A stretch of 64,000 bases of DNA from Marinobacter sp. F4206 (lineage in GTDB: Bacteria; Pseudomonadota; Gammaproteobacteria; Pseudomonadales; Oleiphilaceae), in assembly GCF_019392195.1 (NCBI RefSeq), contig NZ_JAHXKI010000001.1:62001-126000 (forward strand), in the 5' to 3' direction. The stretch's first letter is position 1. Each line of letters begins with the position of its first letter. The translations under genes were made by a program, and so were the position numbers. This document shows, in pieces, positions 16,917 through 26,408 of this stretch. Below the pieces are notes generated by a model. It did not search any database. It was not told where the DNA came from and was given only the letters and a program-made list of their open reading frames with translations.

Positions 16917-18527
16917 ATGCAAAACCTAGCGACGCTTTTGTCCCTGCCAGTCTTGATAGGCTGGCTGCTTTTACCCATTTCGCTGCTCTTGCTGGGTGCT
17001 TTCAGTGGCTGGACTGAGAACCCGAGAAAGTTGGACCACTGCTGGCGATTGGCTGGTGGCTTGTTGCTGGGCTCGATGGCTGTGACGCTTGGCATTGGTC
17101 TGTTATTGCTGCTCGATGGCCCTGTTTTCCGGACCGGCTTGCCCGAGTTAGGACGATATCTCGGTTTATATCCTGATGGCCTTGCCGTCTGGATGGCTTT
17201 GCTGGTCGCCTTTATTGGTTGGACGATTCTCCGATACGCCGAAAGCTATTTACGTCGAGATGCTGCAAGGGAGCGATTTCTTCCCTGGTTCCTGACAACT
17301 CTTGCCAGTGTCCTGCTGCTGGTGTTTACGGATAATTTGCTGGTACTGGCAGGAGCGTGGATAGGGGTTAGTCTCGCCCTACATCATCTGCTGGTTCTCT
17401 ACAGAGACCGACCGGAAGCTCGCCTGGCGGCGTTTCAAAAGTTCATTGTCAGCCGAATCGGAGATGTCTGCATTATCGGTGCGGTATGGATGCTCTATCT
17501 TCATTACGGCACATTTCACCTCCCGGAAATGCGTGAGGCGGCGGGCCGCGACGCAACAGGTTCCACGGGCCTGGAATGGGCCTCGGTGTTGTTTGCAGTA
17601 GCGGCCATTCTCAAGTGCGCCCAGGTTCCGTTCCATGGTTGGCTGTTGCGTGTCATGGAAGCGCCCACACCGGTATCTGCGCTTTTACACGCTGGCGTTA
17701 TCAATCTGGGCGGTTTTCTCTGGCTGCGGATATACTCCGTGCTGGATGGTTTCACCGCAGGGCATTATCTACTTTTGACCGTAGGCGGAATTACGGCGGT
17801 CGTTGCCGTTCTCGCAATGATGAGTCAGTCTTCAGTCAAACATGCTCTGGCATGGTCCACCTCTGCCCAGATGGGATTCATGCTCTTCGAAATCGGCATG
17901 GGCGCCTATCTACTGGCCTTTTTGCACCTCATGGCCCATTCGCTCTACAAGGCTCATTCTTTCCTGGCTTCCGGTCGAACCGTGGCCGCATCTAATGTAC
18001 CTACATTTGGCCATGCTCCGATTGCCACCCGCATGCGCTGGGCGGCCAGTGTCGGTGTGCTTGCGACGCTGTTGCTCTGGTCCTTTCCCGGTATTGTCGC
18101 GGGTAATCCGGTGCTGGCGGGTGTTCTGGTGCTTGCCGTCTCTGGGGCTGTCCTTGGCATTACGGAAGGTAAAAGCTACGGGGTAAGGCTTTTGCTCAGT
18201 GGGTTGGCGCTCGGATTGATCCCGGTGTATGGCCTGCTTCATATGCTTCTGGGGCCGATCTTTCCCGAAGGGGCCAGCCCTGAACTGCCGCTGTCTGCAC
18301 TGCTCACAGGTGGGCTGATGCTCGCTTTGCTGGCATTGATGTCACTGATAATAGCCTTGCCGGTCCCAAGCCGCTTTTCGATGGCGCTAAAGCTCCACAT
18401 CAGTCATGGCTTTTACTTGATGATTCCGTTCGATCGTTTGACTTATCGAATCCGTGAATTTGGTAGCGCATTTCCTCGCAAAGTTTCAGAGATTGAAGCG
18501 AAAACGGCACTTGGAGAGAAACAATGA
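16917..18527 (+). CDS. dabB: DabB, membrane subunit of the DAB inorganic carbon transporter
   Basis: Polytopic membrane protein of the NuoL/MrpA (proton-conducting antiporter) family, 536 residues with about 13 helices. It anchors DabA and is thought to use cation flow to drive vectorial CO2 hydration to bicarbonate. Conserved family stretches include KCAQVPFHGWLLRVMEAPTPVSALLHAG (quinone oxidoreductase family core, with its lysine) near residue 235. The absence of other nuo or mrp genes and the four-base overlap with dabA exclude a complex I or Mrp role. The ATG is preceded by GAAGGGAG. Confidence 0.92.
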   Translation: MQNLATLLSLPVLIGWLLLPISLLLLGAFSGWTENPRKLDHCWRLAGGLLLGSMAVTLGIGLLLLLDGPVFRTGLPELGRYLGLYPDGLAVWMALLVAFIGWTILRYAESYLRRDAARERFLPWFLTTLASVLLLVFTDNLLVLAGAWIGVSLALHHLLVLYRDRPEARLAAFQKFIVSRIGDVCIIGAVWMLYLHYGTFHLPEMREAAGRDATGSTGLEWASVLFAVAAILKCAQVPFHGWLLRVMEAPTPVSALLHAGVINLGGFLWLRIYSVLDGFTAGHYLLLTVGGITAVVAVLAMMSQSSVKHALAWSTSAQMGFMLFEIGMGAYLLAFLHLMAHSLYKAHSFLASGRTVAASNVPTFGHAPIATRMRWAASVGVLATLLLWSFPGIVAGNPVLAGVLVLAVSGAVLGITEGKSYGVRLLLSGLALGLIPVYGLLHMLLGPIFPEGASPELPLSALLTGGLMLALLALMSLIIALPVPSRFSMALKLHISHGFYLMIPFDRLTYRIREFGSAFPRKVSEIEAKTALGEKQ

Positions 18528-20986
18528 GCTATGCCCCGGAAACTCAGTCCGAATCTCAATTTACAGGTGCATCAGCGGGAAAACTGCTGCAGCGGGTGAT
18601 TGAGATGGTTCCTCCCAGCTGGCCTCTTAACCAGTGGATTGCGGTAAATCCCTGGTGGGGGGTAAGGCATTTGCCTGCCGAACGGGCGAGTCAGATTCCG
18701 GGAAGCCGGGCCGACACCTCCCTGTTCATGCCTTTGACCCATTACCATGAGGCCTGGATTGGCGGGCGTATCCAAGAGGAGGATCTACGCATTGCCATGG
18801 CTGAATTCGGGGCAGAGTTCAGTGTCTGTGAATTGACCGAATTTTTGGGCCGCGACGGTGTCTTCCCCGGTAGGCCAGCCCCGCTGATGCTTGATCAGCT
18901 TCAGGCCTCCCGTCATTTTTCGGCAACTGAATCGGTGCGGGAGCAGGTAGCAAGGGCCTGCGGCTTGTTCTTCGATGACCGACAGGCCTCTTGGCTGGGT
19001 GTGACAGACGGAAGCGCTTTATTCGAAAGTTGGTTGGATCAAACTCTCGGTGATGTGACGCTGGATCAAAGAGTCAACCTGAGAAAAGCCAGGCATACTA
19101 TTAAGTCGCTTTCTAGAAAATCCATGGAGGCTACTGATTGGGCAATAAAAACGCTCGGCTTGTCCGAAAAAGATCTGGAGAGTCTGGGTCAACGATTGGT
19201 ATTCGAATTACCCGGATGGGCATCTTGGTGTCGCGGCAAGGATTGGCGAGCGTCTCTGGAGGGAAGGGAAAGCCGAGTGGGAGAGCAGTTGGTCGCTATC
19301 CTGCTCGTCTGGGAAGCGGTGGCATTCACTGGCGCCACGCCGGATGAGCGCCTTGCCTGGCGGAAATCCTGGCGGCGTTTCAACGATTACAACTGCTCCC
19401 AGGGAAAGCCTGCGAATTCGCAAAGGTGTTTGTGGATTTGGCACAGGGCACTGGAAATCGGCTATCAACGCGGTTTATCCAAGGCCTTGTCCAGTTCCGG
19501 GCTAATCAACGAGGTTTCGGACGCAAACAATAAAACCCCGGATCTGCAAGCGGTGTTCTGTATTGACGTGCGATCCGAGGTGTTAAGGCGTCACCTGGAA
19601 ACGGTTCACTCCGGCGTTCAGACCATTGGGTTTGCCGGTTTTTTTGGCATCCCCACCAGTTTTCAGAGTCTCGGTCCGGAGCAGGAAACTCACAGATTAC
19701 CCGGTTTGCTTGCACCGTCTTATCGGTTGACGGAATCTTCCGGTAATCAGTATCGTGATTATCGATTAAGGCGTGCATCCAATCAGGTGGCGATGCTTCG
19801 TCAATCAGTTCGCAAGGCCAAGTACAGCAGCTTGTCCAGCTTTACGCTGGTAGAGAGCACCGGAATGGCGTGGGCCTGGAAACTGGTCCGAGACAGTCTT
19901 AACCTCGGCAAAAAATCGGTGGAAAAGTCCCCTCATGCACTTGGTCGTCTGCACCATCGTACCGGCGGAGATCCAGTTTCCGACCTGGAACGCACGCAGC
20001 TGGCCGAGAATTTGTTGCGGGGAATGTCGCTAACGTCGAATTTCGCACCATTGCTGCTGTTCGTTGGACATGGAAGCCACAGTGAAAATAACCCTCACCG
20101 TGCCAGTCTGGCCTGTGGTGCCTGTGGTGGACAGAATGGGGGACTCAACGCATGTGTTGCAGCCGAGCTGATCAATGATCCCGTGATACGTGCGGGACTG
20201 GCGCGTCGTGGTATAAGGATCCCCGATTTCACCCTTGCAATTGCAGCCGAGCATTGCACGGTCACTGACACATTGACTGTTATGGGACGAGAGAGCATTC
20301 CGGATGCCTATCTTGATCGTCTCATTCAGATGGAGCACTCGTTTGCGGAGGCGGGCGCCCGGACGCGTCGTGAACGGGCGACCGCGCTGGGGCTTAACGG
20401 CCTTGGAGATGAGGCATTGCTGAGCGCCATGGAGAAACGCAGTATCAGCTGGTCTGAAGTGCGGCCTGAATGGGGGCTGGCGAACAATGCGTCCATCATC
20501 TTCGCGAAACGGAGCGTGACGAAGGGGCTTAACCTCGGAGGAAGGGCGTTTCTGCATGACTATGACCCGTCCCTTGACCCGCAAGGGGATATTCTCGAAG
20601 CGCTTATGACTGCGCCGATGGTTGTCGCCAGCTGGATCAACCTTCAATACCTTGGTTCAGTGGCCGCGCCTGCGACGTTTGGGGCCGGCAACAAACTGCT
20701 CCACTCCGTCGTGGGAGGAAATATCGGCGTTGTGGAGGGTAACGATCCGGATTTGCGAGTTGGGATCCCAAAGCAATCTGTGCACGATGGTGAGCGGTGG
20801 AGACATGAACCCCTGAGGTTGAGCGTTGTGATTGATGCGCCGCGCGACCGGATTGATCGCATTATTGCCTGCCAGCCAGACGTTGCAAGGTTGGTTGAGA
20901 ACCGCTGGCTGTGGCTGTTCCGGTTGACCGATTCGGGAACAGAGTTATATCGGGATGGTTCATGGGTCGCTTTTTCGTCAGGTTAG
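18524..20986 (+). CDS. dabA: DabA, zinc catalytic subunit of the DAB inorganic carbon transporter
   Basis: DUF2309/UPF0753 protein with a beta-carbonic-anhydrase-like zinc site, 820 residues. Candidate ligands are C346 and D348 in AVFCIDVRSE, H516 in FVGHGSH, and C531 in ACGACGG; their spacing matches that described for Halothiobacillus DabA (Cys/Asp pair, then His and Cys 15 apart). With DabB it converts CO2 to trapped bicarbonate in the cytoplasm. The start ATG overlaps the dabB stop. No RuBisCO or carboxysome genes are in the window, so it may feed anaplerotic carboxylation. Confidence 0.94.
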   Translation: MSYAPETQSESQFTGASAGKLLQRVIEMVPPSWPLNQWIAVNPWWGVRHLPAERASQIPGSRADTSLFMPLTHYHEAWIGGRIQEEDLRIAMAEFGAEFSVCELTEFLGRDGVFPGRPAPLMLDQLQASRHFSATESVREQVARACGLFFDDRQASWLGVTDGSALFESWLDQTLGDVTLDQRVNLRKARHTIKSLSRKSMEATDWAIKTLGLSEKDLESLGQRLVFELPGWASWCRGKDWRASLEGRESRVGEQLVAILLVWEAVAFTGATPDERLAWRKSWRRFNDYNCSQGKPANSQRCLWIWHRALEIGYQRGLSKALSSSGLINEVSDANNKTPDLQAVFCIDVRSEVLRRHLETVHSGVQTIGFAGFFGIPTSFQSLGPEQETHRLPGLLAPSYRLTESSGNQYRDYRLRRASNQVAMLRQSVRKAKYSSLSSFTLVESTGMAWAWKLVRDSLNLGKKSVEKSPHALGRLHHRTGGDPVSDLERTQLAENLLRGMSLTSNFAPLLLFVGHGSHSENNPHRASLACGACGGQNGGLNACVAAELINDPVIRAGLARRGIRIPDFTLAIAAEHCTVTDTLTVMGRESIPDAYLDRLIQMEHSFAEAGARTRRERATALGLNGLGDEALLSAMEKRSISWSEVRPEWGLANNASIIFAKRSVTKGLNLGGRAFLHDYDPSLDPQGDILEALMTAPMVVASWINLQYLGSVAAPATFGAGNKLLHSVVGGNIGVVEGNDPDLRVGIPKQSVHDGERWRHEPLRLSVVIDAPRDRIDRIIACQPDVARLVENRWLWLFRLTDSGTELYRDGSWVAFSSG

Positions 20987-21005
20987 GGGCGGTTTTTCTG
21001 CCCCT
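20985..21005. terminator. Short hairpin between convergent dabA and MBL genes
   Basis: AGGGGC/GCCCCT (6 bp) around a T-rich loop fills the 19-base gap between the two stop codons. It is a possible bidirectional terminator, but the stem is short. Confidence 0.4.
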
Positions 21006-22010
21006 TCATTCACTTCCGAGGACGGTTTTTTCCATCTCCAGGTAAACCCGATAGGCATTCGCTTTGTTTGACGCGTCAAATGCCGGTAATGCTTCGTATC
21101 GGGACCAGTCTGTCTGTTCATAGGCGTCCTCAAAAGACACCCAGTTTTCAACCGCTTTCTCCATTCGGTCGCGCACGAACGCCAAGTAGTCGTAGGTAAA
21201 TTCCAGTGCTTCCATAGCTTTGTCCGAGGCGCCACCGTGACCCGGAATGAGGATCGATGGCTCCAGTTTCCGCACCTCTTCAATAGCCGACATCCAGTTT
21301 GCGGTATCCACCTCATCGCTATTCAGGAAGGGGACCCGGCCACTCTGGATGATGTCGCCCGAAAACAGTACGCCTGCAGGCTGCACCATCATCATACTGT
21401 CGTCTGGTGAGTGGGCGGGGCCGGCATGGAAGACCGTAAAACGGTATTCGCCGGACTCAAAAACCAGTTGGTTTTCAAAAGTTTTGTCCGGCTCGATCAG
21501 GCGAGTGTTTTCGTCCACCCAGGGTGACAGCGCCTGTTTTCTCTGGTGGAGGCGCTGTTGCGCCTCTGCGCTGGCGATATAACGGCTGGACTGATCCTGG
21601 GCGATGATCTGTGCATTCGTCAGTTTCTTGAAAGCCTGAAGTCCGTAGATGTGATCAGCGTGGTAGTGGCTCAGGACCACGTGGGTAATGGATTGATCCG
21701 TCAGATTTCGGATTTCTTTGATCATGGCAGCACCAAGACTGGGGGTTCCCAGCGCATCAAAGACGACAACGCCGCTACCCGTGATGACGAATCCGGCATT
21801 GGCAGTGAGCCCCTCATTGGTACTGTCAGGCACTCCCGAATGGCCCTGGAAATAGTAAACATTTTCAACGTTTACTTTCTCGGGGCTGAGCGGAATTGAA
21901 ATTCCGGGAAAGGAGTCAGGAGTCTCCCCAAACGTCGAAATCGGAGAAAGGAGCATGCAGGTGGAAATACAGCCCCAAAAGACGCCCGTTTTCGGATTGG
22001 TGGCTCGCAT
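21006..22010 (-). CDS. Exported MBL-fold metallo-hydrolase (SoxH-like)
   Basis: Metallo-beta-lactamase-fold protein with an intact two-metal site: the SHYHADH motif near residue 115, then AGPAHSPDD, SGDII and IPGHG providing the remaining His/Asp ligands. An N-terminal hydrophobic segment suggests export. The start was moved to the ATG preceded by GGGAGAAG (six bases upstream); a longer ATG start at 22037 has no ribosome-binding site. It is divergent from soxC, and this family (SoxH and quinoprotein-relay relatives) is often found near sox genes. The substrate is unknown; a hydrolase acting on sulfur thioesters is only a guess. Confidence 0.8.
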   Translation of the reverse strand: MRATNPKTGVFWGCISTCMLLSPISTFGETPDSFPGISIPLSPEKVNVENVYYFQGHSGVPDSTNEGLTANAGFVITGSGVVVFDALGTPSLGAAMIKEIRNLTDQSITHVVLSHYHADHIYGLQAFKKLTNAQIIAQDQSSRYIASAEAQQRLHQRKQALSPWVDENTRLIEPDKTFENQLVFESGEYRFTVFHAGPAHSPDDSMMMVQPAGVLFSGDIIQSGRVPFLNSDEVDTANWMSAIEEVRKLEPSILIPGHGGASDKAMEALEFTYDYLAFVRDRMEKAVENWVSFEDAYEQTDWSRYEALPAFDASNKANAYRVYLEMEKTVLGSE

Positions 22011-22115
22011 TTTCGCTTCTCCCAAAAGATTTTTCATAAGCTGTAACTAAAGGTTCTAGCGGTAAATTCTCCGACTTTCCAGAATGCCAGCCTGAAAAAA
22101 CCGAGAAAAAGGGGC

Positions 22116-22144
22116 TTGTAACCGGCAGTCTTCCGGTCTATAAA
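22116..22144 (+). promoter_or_regulatory. Candidate sigma-70 promoter of the sox operon
   Basis: TTGTAA and TATAAA are separated by exactly 17 bases, about 100 bases upstream of the soxC start. This is a good match to a -35/-10 pair, and no other candidate in the gap is better. Confidence 0.6.
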
Positions 22145-22147
22145 TGA

Positions 22148-22163
22148 GTTATATCCTTATAAC
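22148..22163. promoter_or_regulatory. Palindrome at the predicted sox transcription start
   Basis: GTTATA-TCCT-TATAAC is a perfect 6-bp inverted repeat placed just after the candidate -10 box, where a repressor would block initiation. Sox operons are often controlled by the ArsR-type repressor SoxR, but no soxR gene is in this window. Confidence 0.45.
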
Positions 22164-22244
22164 GAAAACAATAAGCCCGTCCTTCAGTCACCGAACTGAT
22201 TGCCGGCCGAATCGCCCGAACAGGGCATCGAAGGAGGACAAACC

Positions 22245-23576
22245 ATGCTCGGCAAGCTCCGCCGACTCAATCGGGCTGTATCTGAAATTGCCCTTCAAGA
22301 GTCTGAACGTTTACCTTCCAACGAACGCAGGCGTTTTCTTCGCAACGGACTTTTCACCGCCGGTGGTGCAATGGTGGGGGGAGCCCTTGGTGGTCTTTCT
22401 CCAAGGCTTGGGGCAGCGGAGACGCAGTTCCCGCCGGAGATACCGTCGTGGACGCGCTCTCTGGGCGCCGGCGTTGTCAGTGAGCCCTATGGTGTTCCAT
22501 CACCCTTTGAAAAGGATGTGATTCGCCGCAATGTGCCCTGGCTGACGGCGGACAAGATATCGTCCATCAGTTTTTCGCCCCTTCAGCACCTTAAAGGCAT
22601 CATTACCCCCAACGGCCTGTTCTTCGAGCGTCATCACGCCGGCCGTCCGGAGATCGATCCCCAGCAACATCGTTTGATGATCCATGGCCTTGTTGAAAGA
22701 CCCATCATTTTGTCGATGGAAGATCTCCAGCGTTTCCCCAGTGTTTCCCAGATCAACTTTATCGAGTGCCCGGCCAACGGGGGGATGGAATGGCGCGGCG
22801 CCCAGCTCAACTCGCTTCAGTTCCTGCACGGAATGGTCAGCTGCGCTGAATGGACCGGTGTCCGCCTTTCGACCCTGCTGCAGGAAGTAGGAATGAAGCC
22901 AGAGGGTAAATGGCTTCTGGCAGAGGGAGCCGACGGCGCCGCAATGACTCGTAGTATCCCGATGGAAAAGGCGCTGGACGACGTCATTGTGGCCTTTGCC
23001 CAGAATGGCGAAGCGCTTCGGCGGGAGCAGGGCTACCCGATCCGTCTGGTGGTGCCCGGTTGGGAGGGCAATACCCACGTGAAGTGGCTGCGTCGCCTTG
23101 AAGTTGGTGACAAGCCCTGGATGCAGAGGGAAGAAACCTCAAAGTACACCGATCTCATGGCCAATGGAACCGCTCATGGCTTCACCTGGGTGATGGAAGC
23201 CAAATCCGTCATTACCTCCCCATGTCCGGAAATGCCGTTGCGAGGGAAAGGCGTCTGTCAGATTGAAGGCCTGGCATGGAGTGGCCGGGGTAAGGTCAAA
23301 GCCGTCGATGTTTCGGTAGACGGCGGTCGCAACTGGCAACAGGCCCAGTTACGGGAGCCTGTGATGTCCAAATCGCTCACCCGTTTCTCGCTGGAATGGA
23401 ACTGGGACGGAAATCCGGCGCTGCTCCAGTCCCGGGTGATTGATGAAACCGGCTATGTGCAGCCAACGCTGGCGCAGCTCAAGGGCGAACGTGGGACCAA
23501 TTCGATCTACCACAAGAATGCGATTCAGACATGGCAGATCTCGGGAGACGGGAGTGTGAACAATGTTCAGCTTTGA
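22245..23576 (+). CDS. soxC: Sulfite/sulfane dehydrogenase molybdoprotein SoxC
   Basis: Molybdenum-cofactor subunit that, with cytochrome SoxD, oxidises the SoxY-bound sulfane sulfur in the periplasm, releasing six electrons. It belongs to the sulfite oxidase family, with a molybdopterin-binding core (the Cys ligand in QINFIECPANGGMEWRG near residue 185) and a C-terminal dimerisation domain. A twin-arginine-type signal (RRRFLRNGLFTAGGAMVGG) is at residues about 27-45, implying Tat export after cofactor insertion. The start is the ATG behind a strong AAGGAGG site. It is the first gene of the sox operon. Confidence 0.95.
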   Translation: MLGKLRRLNRAVSEIALQESERLPSNERRRFLRNGLFTAGGAMVGGALGGLSPRLGAAETQFPPEIPSWTRSLGAGVVSEPYGVPSPFEKDVIRRNVPWLTADKISSISFSPLQHLKGIITPNGLFFERHHAGRPEIDPQQHRLMIHGLVERPIILSMEDLQRFPSVSQINFIECPANGGMEWRGAQLNSLQFLHGMVSCAEWTGVRLSTLLQEVGMKPEGKWLLAEGADGAAMTRSIPMEKALDDVIVAFAQNGEALRREQGYPIRLVVPGWEGNTHVKWLRRLEVGDKPWMQREETSKYTDLMANGTAHGFTWVMEAKSVITSPCPEMPLRGKGVCQIEGLAWSGRGKVKAVDVSVDGGRNWQQAQLREPVMSKSLTRFSLEWNWDGNPALLQSRVIDETGYVQPTLAQLKGERGTNSIYHKNAIQTWQISGDGSVNNVQL

Positions 23577-24240
23577 TCAATCCTCACGATTTTTTACCGG
23601 TTTCTGCTCCGGCGTGTTGTTGGCCGCGCTCCCGGTCCTGGGGTTTGCCCAGTCTGCTGGCCACTACGGATATGGCGAACCTGCTACCGAGGCGCAGATT
23701 CAGGCATGGGACATTGATATCCGACCCGATGGCAAGGGACTTCCGGAGGGCAGTGGCAGCGTTGAGGAGGGCATGGGTATCTATGAGACCTATTGTTCTT
23801 CCTGCCATGGCGCTTTCGGTGAGGGTATGGGGCGTTACCCCAAGTTGTCTGGCGGCGAGGGCAGTCTCACCGAAGATCGCCCGGAGAAAACAGTCGGTAG
23901 TTACTGGCCGTACGCCAGCACGCTCTGGGATTACATCCACCGGGCAATGCCATTTTTTGCGCCGCAGTCTCTGACCGATGACCAGGTGTACGCACTGACC
24001 GCCTATGTACTGAACCTCAACTACATCGTGGATGGGGACTTCGTTGCCAACAAGGAAACCCTCCCGCAAGTGAAGATGCCCAACGAAGACGGCTTTGTTT
24101 GGGACGACCCTCGACCCGAGGTAACGAACATTCGGTGCATGGAAGACTGCAAGGAAGAGGTGACTGTCAGTGACTCGGCGGCGGATAAGAACCTGACACC
24201 AAGCACGACCGGCCCACTTGATGAAGGGCTCACGGAGTAG
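23563..24240 (+). CDS. soxD: Sulfane dehydrogenase cytochrome SoxD
   Basis: Periplasmic c-type cytochrome that takes electrons from SoxC. One haem attachment motif, CSSCH, is near residue 72, with a likely distal Met in RAMPFF. The signal peptide ends near GFAQS. It is shorter than some diheme SoxD proteins (225 residues, single haem). The C-terminal part contains two extra Cys in RCMEDCKEE. The start overlaps soxC by 14 bases and is preceded by GGGAG, indicating coupled translation. Confidence 0.92.
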   Translation: MFSFDQSSRFFTGFCSGVLLAALPVLGFAQSAGHYGYGEPATEAQIQAWDIDIRPDGKGLPEGSGSVEEGMGIYETYCSSCHGAFGEGMGRYPKLSGGEGSLTEDRPEKTVGSYWPYASTLWDYIHRAMPFFAPQSLTDDQVYALTAYVLNLNYIVDGDFVANKETLPQVKMPNEDGFVWDDPRPEVTNIRCMEDCKEEVTVSDSAADKNLTPSTTGPLDEGLTE

Positions 24241-24291
24241 AAGGCTACGGGCGCGGAGCGCGCCATCAAACGTGCGGAGGAGGAACAAGAG

Positions 24292-24645
24292 ATGCGAAAT
24301 GCATTATTGGCGATGAGTCTGACCACGCTCGCGCTGGGTGCTGCGCCAGGGGTGGTTGCAGAACCCACGCAGGCGGACATCGACCGCGGCAAGGAGCTCG
24401 CTTTCAGTCGCAAGGATGGTAACTGCCTGGCCTGCCATCAGATGGATGACGGCAAGCTGACAGGAACCATCGGGCCGGAGCTGGCGGATATGAAATCCCG
24501 TTATCCGGACCGGGACATGCTGTTCAAACGAATCTGGGACGAAACCCAGTTCAATCCGGTGACGGTAATGCCGCCATTCGGAAAACACATGATTATGAGT
24601 AAAGACGAGATCAACCGGGTCATTGATTATTTGTACACGCTGTAA
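24292..24645 (+). CDS. soxX: Cytochrome SoxX
   Basis: Monohaem cytochrome c partner of SoxA; SoxAX joins thiosulfate to the SoxY cysteine. The signal peptide ends near VVAEP, the haem motif CLACH is near residue 44, and the distal methionine is probably in VMPPFG near the C-terminus. It is 117 residues, typical, with a GGAGGAAC ribosome-binding site. It lies 51 bases after soxD. Confidence 0.92.
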   Translation: MRNALLAMSLTTLALGAAPGVVAEPTQADIDRGKELAFSRKDGNCLACHQMDDGKLTGTIGPELADMKSRYPDRDMLFKRIWDETQFNPVTVMPPFGKHMIMSKDEINRVIDYLYTL

Positions 24646-24662
24646 AGCGAGGAGGAGTTGCC

Positions 24663-25151
24663 GTGATTGACCAAAGGCGAAGAGGCTTTTTGAAAGGGGT
24701 TCTGGGTGCGGGCGTTGCCAGCTTTGCACTGGGGTCCGGAATGATTCCGCTCAGAGTTGAAGCGGCCACCACACCGGATGCCTCCAACTGGCCAAAGAAG
24801 GCATTCAACACGCCGGGCGTGGATGAAACCATTTCCGAACTTTACGGAATGGATGCGACCGAGTCCGACAAGATCTCGATGGACCTACCCACCATTGCTC
24901 AGAACGGGGCCGTTGTTCCGGTAACGGTTGAAACCACGCTACCGAATGTTACCGGCATTGCCTTGTTGGTCGCGAAGAACCCCAATGCCCTGGCGGCCTC
25001 CTTCGATATTCCGGAAGGCACCATGCCATTCGTTTCCAATCGCCTGAAAATGGCTGAAACCACAGATGTGGTAGCGGTGGTGATTTCCGATGGCAAGGCC
25101 TACAAGGCGACTAAAAACGTGAAAGTGACCGTGGGCGGTTGTGGCGGCTAA
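24663..25151 (+). CDS. soxY: Sulfur carrier SoxY
   Basis: Central covalent carrier of the Sox cycle: intermediates are bound to the cysteine of its C-terminal swinging arm, here seen as VGGCGG at the very end, matching the invariant GGCGG. A twin-arginine-like signal (RRRGFLKGVLGAG) indicates Tat export, usually as a complex with SoxZ. The start is GTG behind GAGGAGG. Length is 162 residues. soxZ follows. Confidence 0.95.
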   Translation: MIDQRRRGFLKGVLGAGVASFALGSGMIPLRVEAATTPDASNWPKKAFNTPGVDETISELYGMDATESDKISMDLPTIAQNGAVVPVTVETTLPNVTGIALLVAKNPNALAASFDIPEGTMPFVSNRLKMAETTDVVAVVISDGKAYKATKNVKVTVGGCGG

Positions 25152-25176
25152 CGCCCGGACGGACAGGAGAGAAACA

Positions 25177-25488
25177 ATGGCATCCAGTATCAGAGTTCGA
25201 GCAGTTGAAAACGGTGGAGTGACCTCCCTCAAGGCGTTGGTCCGGCACCCAATGGATTCGGGGTTTGTGAAAGACTCCGCGGGTAACGTTATTCCCGCTC
25301 ATTTCATCCAGTTATTGACCATCACCCACAACGGTAAAGACGTGTTTGTTGCCAACTGGGGCCCGGCGGTTTCCAAGGATCCATTCCTGGAATGCCGGTT
25401 CAAAGGTGCCAAGAAGGGCGACAAGCTGACAATCAGCTGGACGGATAACAAAGGCGAAAGCGATTCAACAACCGCGACGATCGCCTGA
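25177..25488 (+). CDS. soxZ: SoxY-binding protein SoxZ
   Basis: Partner that holds SoxY and presents it to the other Sox enzymes. It is a 103-residue immunoglobulin-like protein without its own signal, consistent with piggy-back Tat export. Conserved stretches RHPMDSG and ISWTDNKGES are visible. The start chosen is the ATG behind ACAGGAGAG; an earlier in-frame ATG overlapping soxY would add an unlikely charged extension. Confidence 0.94.
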   Translation: MASSIRVRAVENGGVTSLKALVRHPMDSGFVKDSAGNVIPAHFIQLLTITHNGKDVFVANWGPAVSKDPFLECRFKGAKKGDKLTISWTDNKGESDSTTATIA

Positions 25489-25543
25489 AGGTTTAGGGCG
25501 GCAGAGCCGGAAGGTTCTGATCCGCTGCGGAGGAGGATTGGAC

Positions 25544-26383
25544 ATGCTGAAAGCAAAGGTCATTCTGGTCGCTCTCGGAGCGGCACTGGTGGTGCCCGCG
25601 GCAATGGCAGGCAGCACGCCGGAAGAGGATCGGAAGGAAGCGGTTGAATACTTCAAGCAGATGTTCCCCGATGTTCCCTATAAGGAGTACGTAAACGGCC
25701 AATATGCGCTCGACGAAGATCGCCGCTCGCAGTGGGAGTCCCTGCAGGATTTTCCCCCTTATGAGTTTGCGGTCGCGGAAGGCAAGGAAATGTTTGAGAC
25801 GCCGTTTGCCAATGGAAAAACCTATGCCAGTTGTTTCGAGAATGGCGGGGTCGGGGTTCGCCAGAACTATCCTTACTTCGATGAGAAGAACAATGAAGTG
25901 ATAACGCTGGAGCTGGCTATAAACCGGTGTCGTCAGGCCAATGGTGAGGAACCCCTGAAATACAAAAAGGGGGATATAGCCTCAATTTCCGCGTACATGG
26001 CATCCACTTCCCAGGGCAAGAACTTCAATATCCAGGTGCCGGATAACCCGCAGGCCCAGGCTGCCTATCAGGCGGGGAAGGAGTTCTACTACAGTCGCCG
26101 GGGCCAACTGAACTTTTCGTGCGCCAGCTGCCACGTGCAGAATCCGGGCAATTGGATCCGGGCCGATCTGCTTTCGCCAGCGCTTGGCCAGCCCTCTAAT
26201 TTTCCGGTTCATCGGTCCAAGTGGGGCGAGCTTGGCACCTTGCATCGGCGCTTTGCCGGCTGTAACCGAAACGTCCGTGCCGAACCTCTGCCGGCTCAGA
26301 GCACGGAGTACCGAAATCTTGAATACTTCCTGACCTATATGAGCAACGGGCTACCGGTGGTGGGTCCATCGACCAGACCGTGA
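25544..26383 (+). CDS. soxA: L-cysteine S-thiosulfotransferase subunit SoxA (single-haem form)
   Basis: Catalytic subunit of SoxAX, 279 residues with a cleavable signal ending in AMAGS. The second cytochrome domain keeps its haem site (FSCASCHVQ), and the cysteine that becomes the persulfide ligand is present in FAGCNRN. In the first domain the haem motif is lost: the site reads YASCFENGG with no following His, and another cysteine appears in NRCRQ, which could form a disulfide instead. This corresponds to the monohaem SoxA form known from some sulfur oxidisers such as Starkeya. The start is the ATG seven bases after AGGAGG. Confidence 0.93.
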   Translation: MLKAKVILVALGAALVVPAAMAGSTPEEDRKEAVEYFKQMFPDVPYKEYVNGQYALDEDRRSQWESLQDFPPYEFAVAEGKEMFETPFANGKTYASCFENGGVGVRQNYPYFDEKNNEVITLELAINRCRQANGEEPLKYKKGDIASISAYMASTSQGKNFNIQVPDNPQAQAAYQAGKEFYYSRRGQLNFSCASCHVQNPGNWIRADLLSPALGQPSNFPVHRSKWGELGTLHRRFAGCNRNVRAEPLPAQSTEYRNLEYFLTYMSNGLPVVGPSTRP

Positions 26384-26408
26384 CGGGAACGCTGACGGGA
26401 GAATTGCA

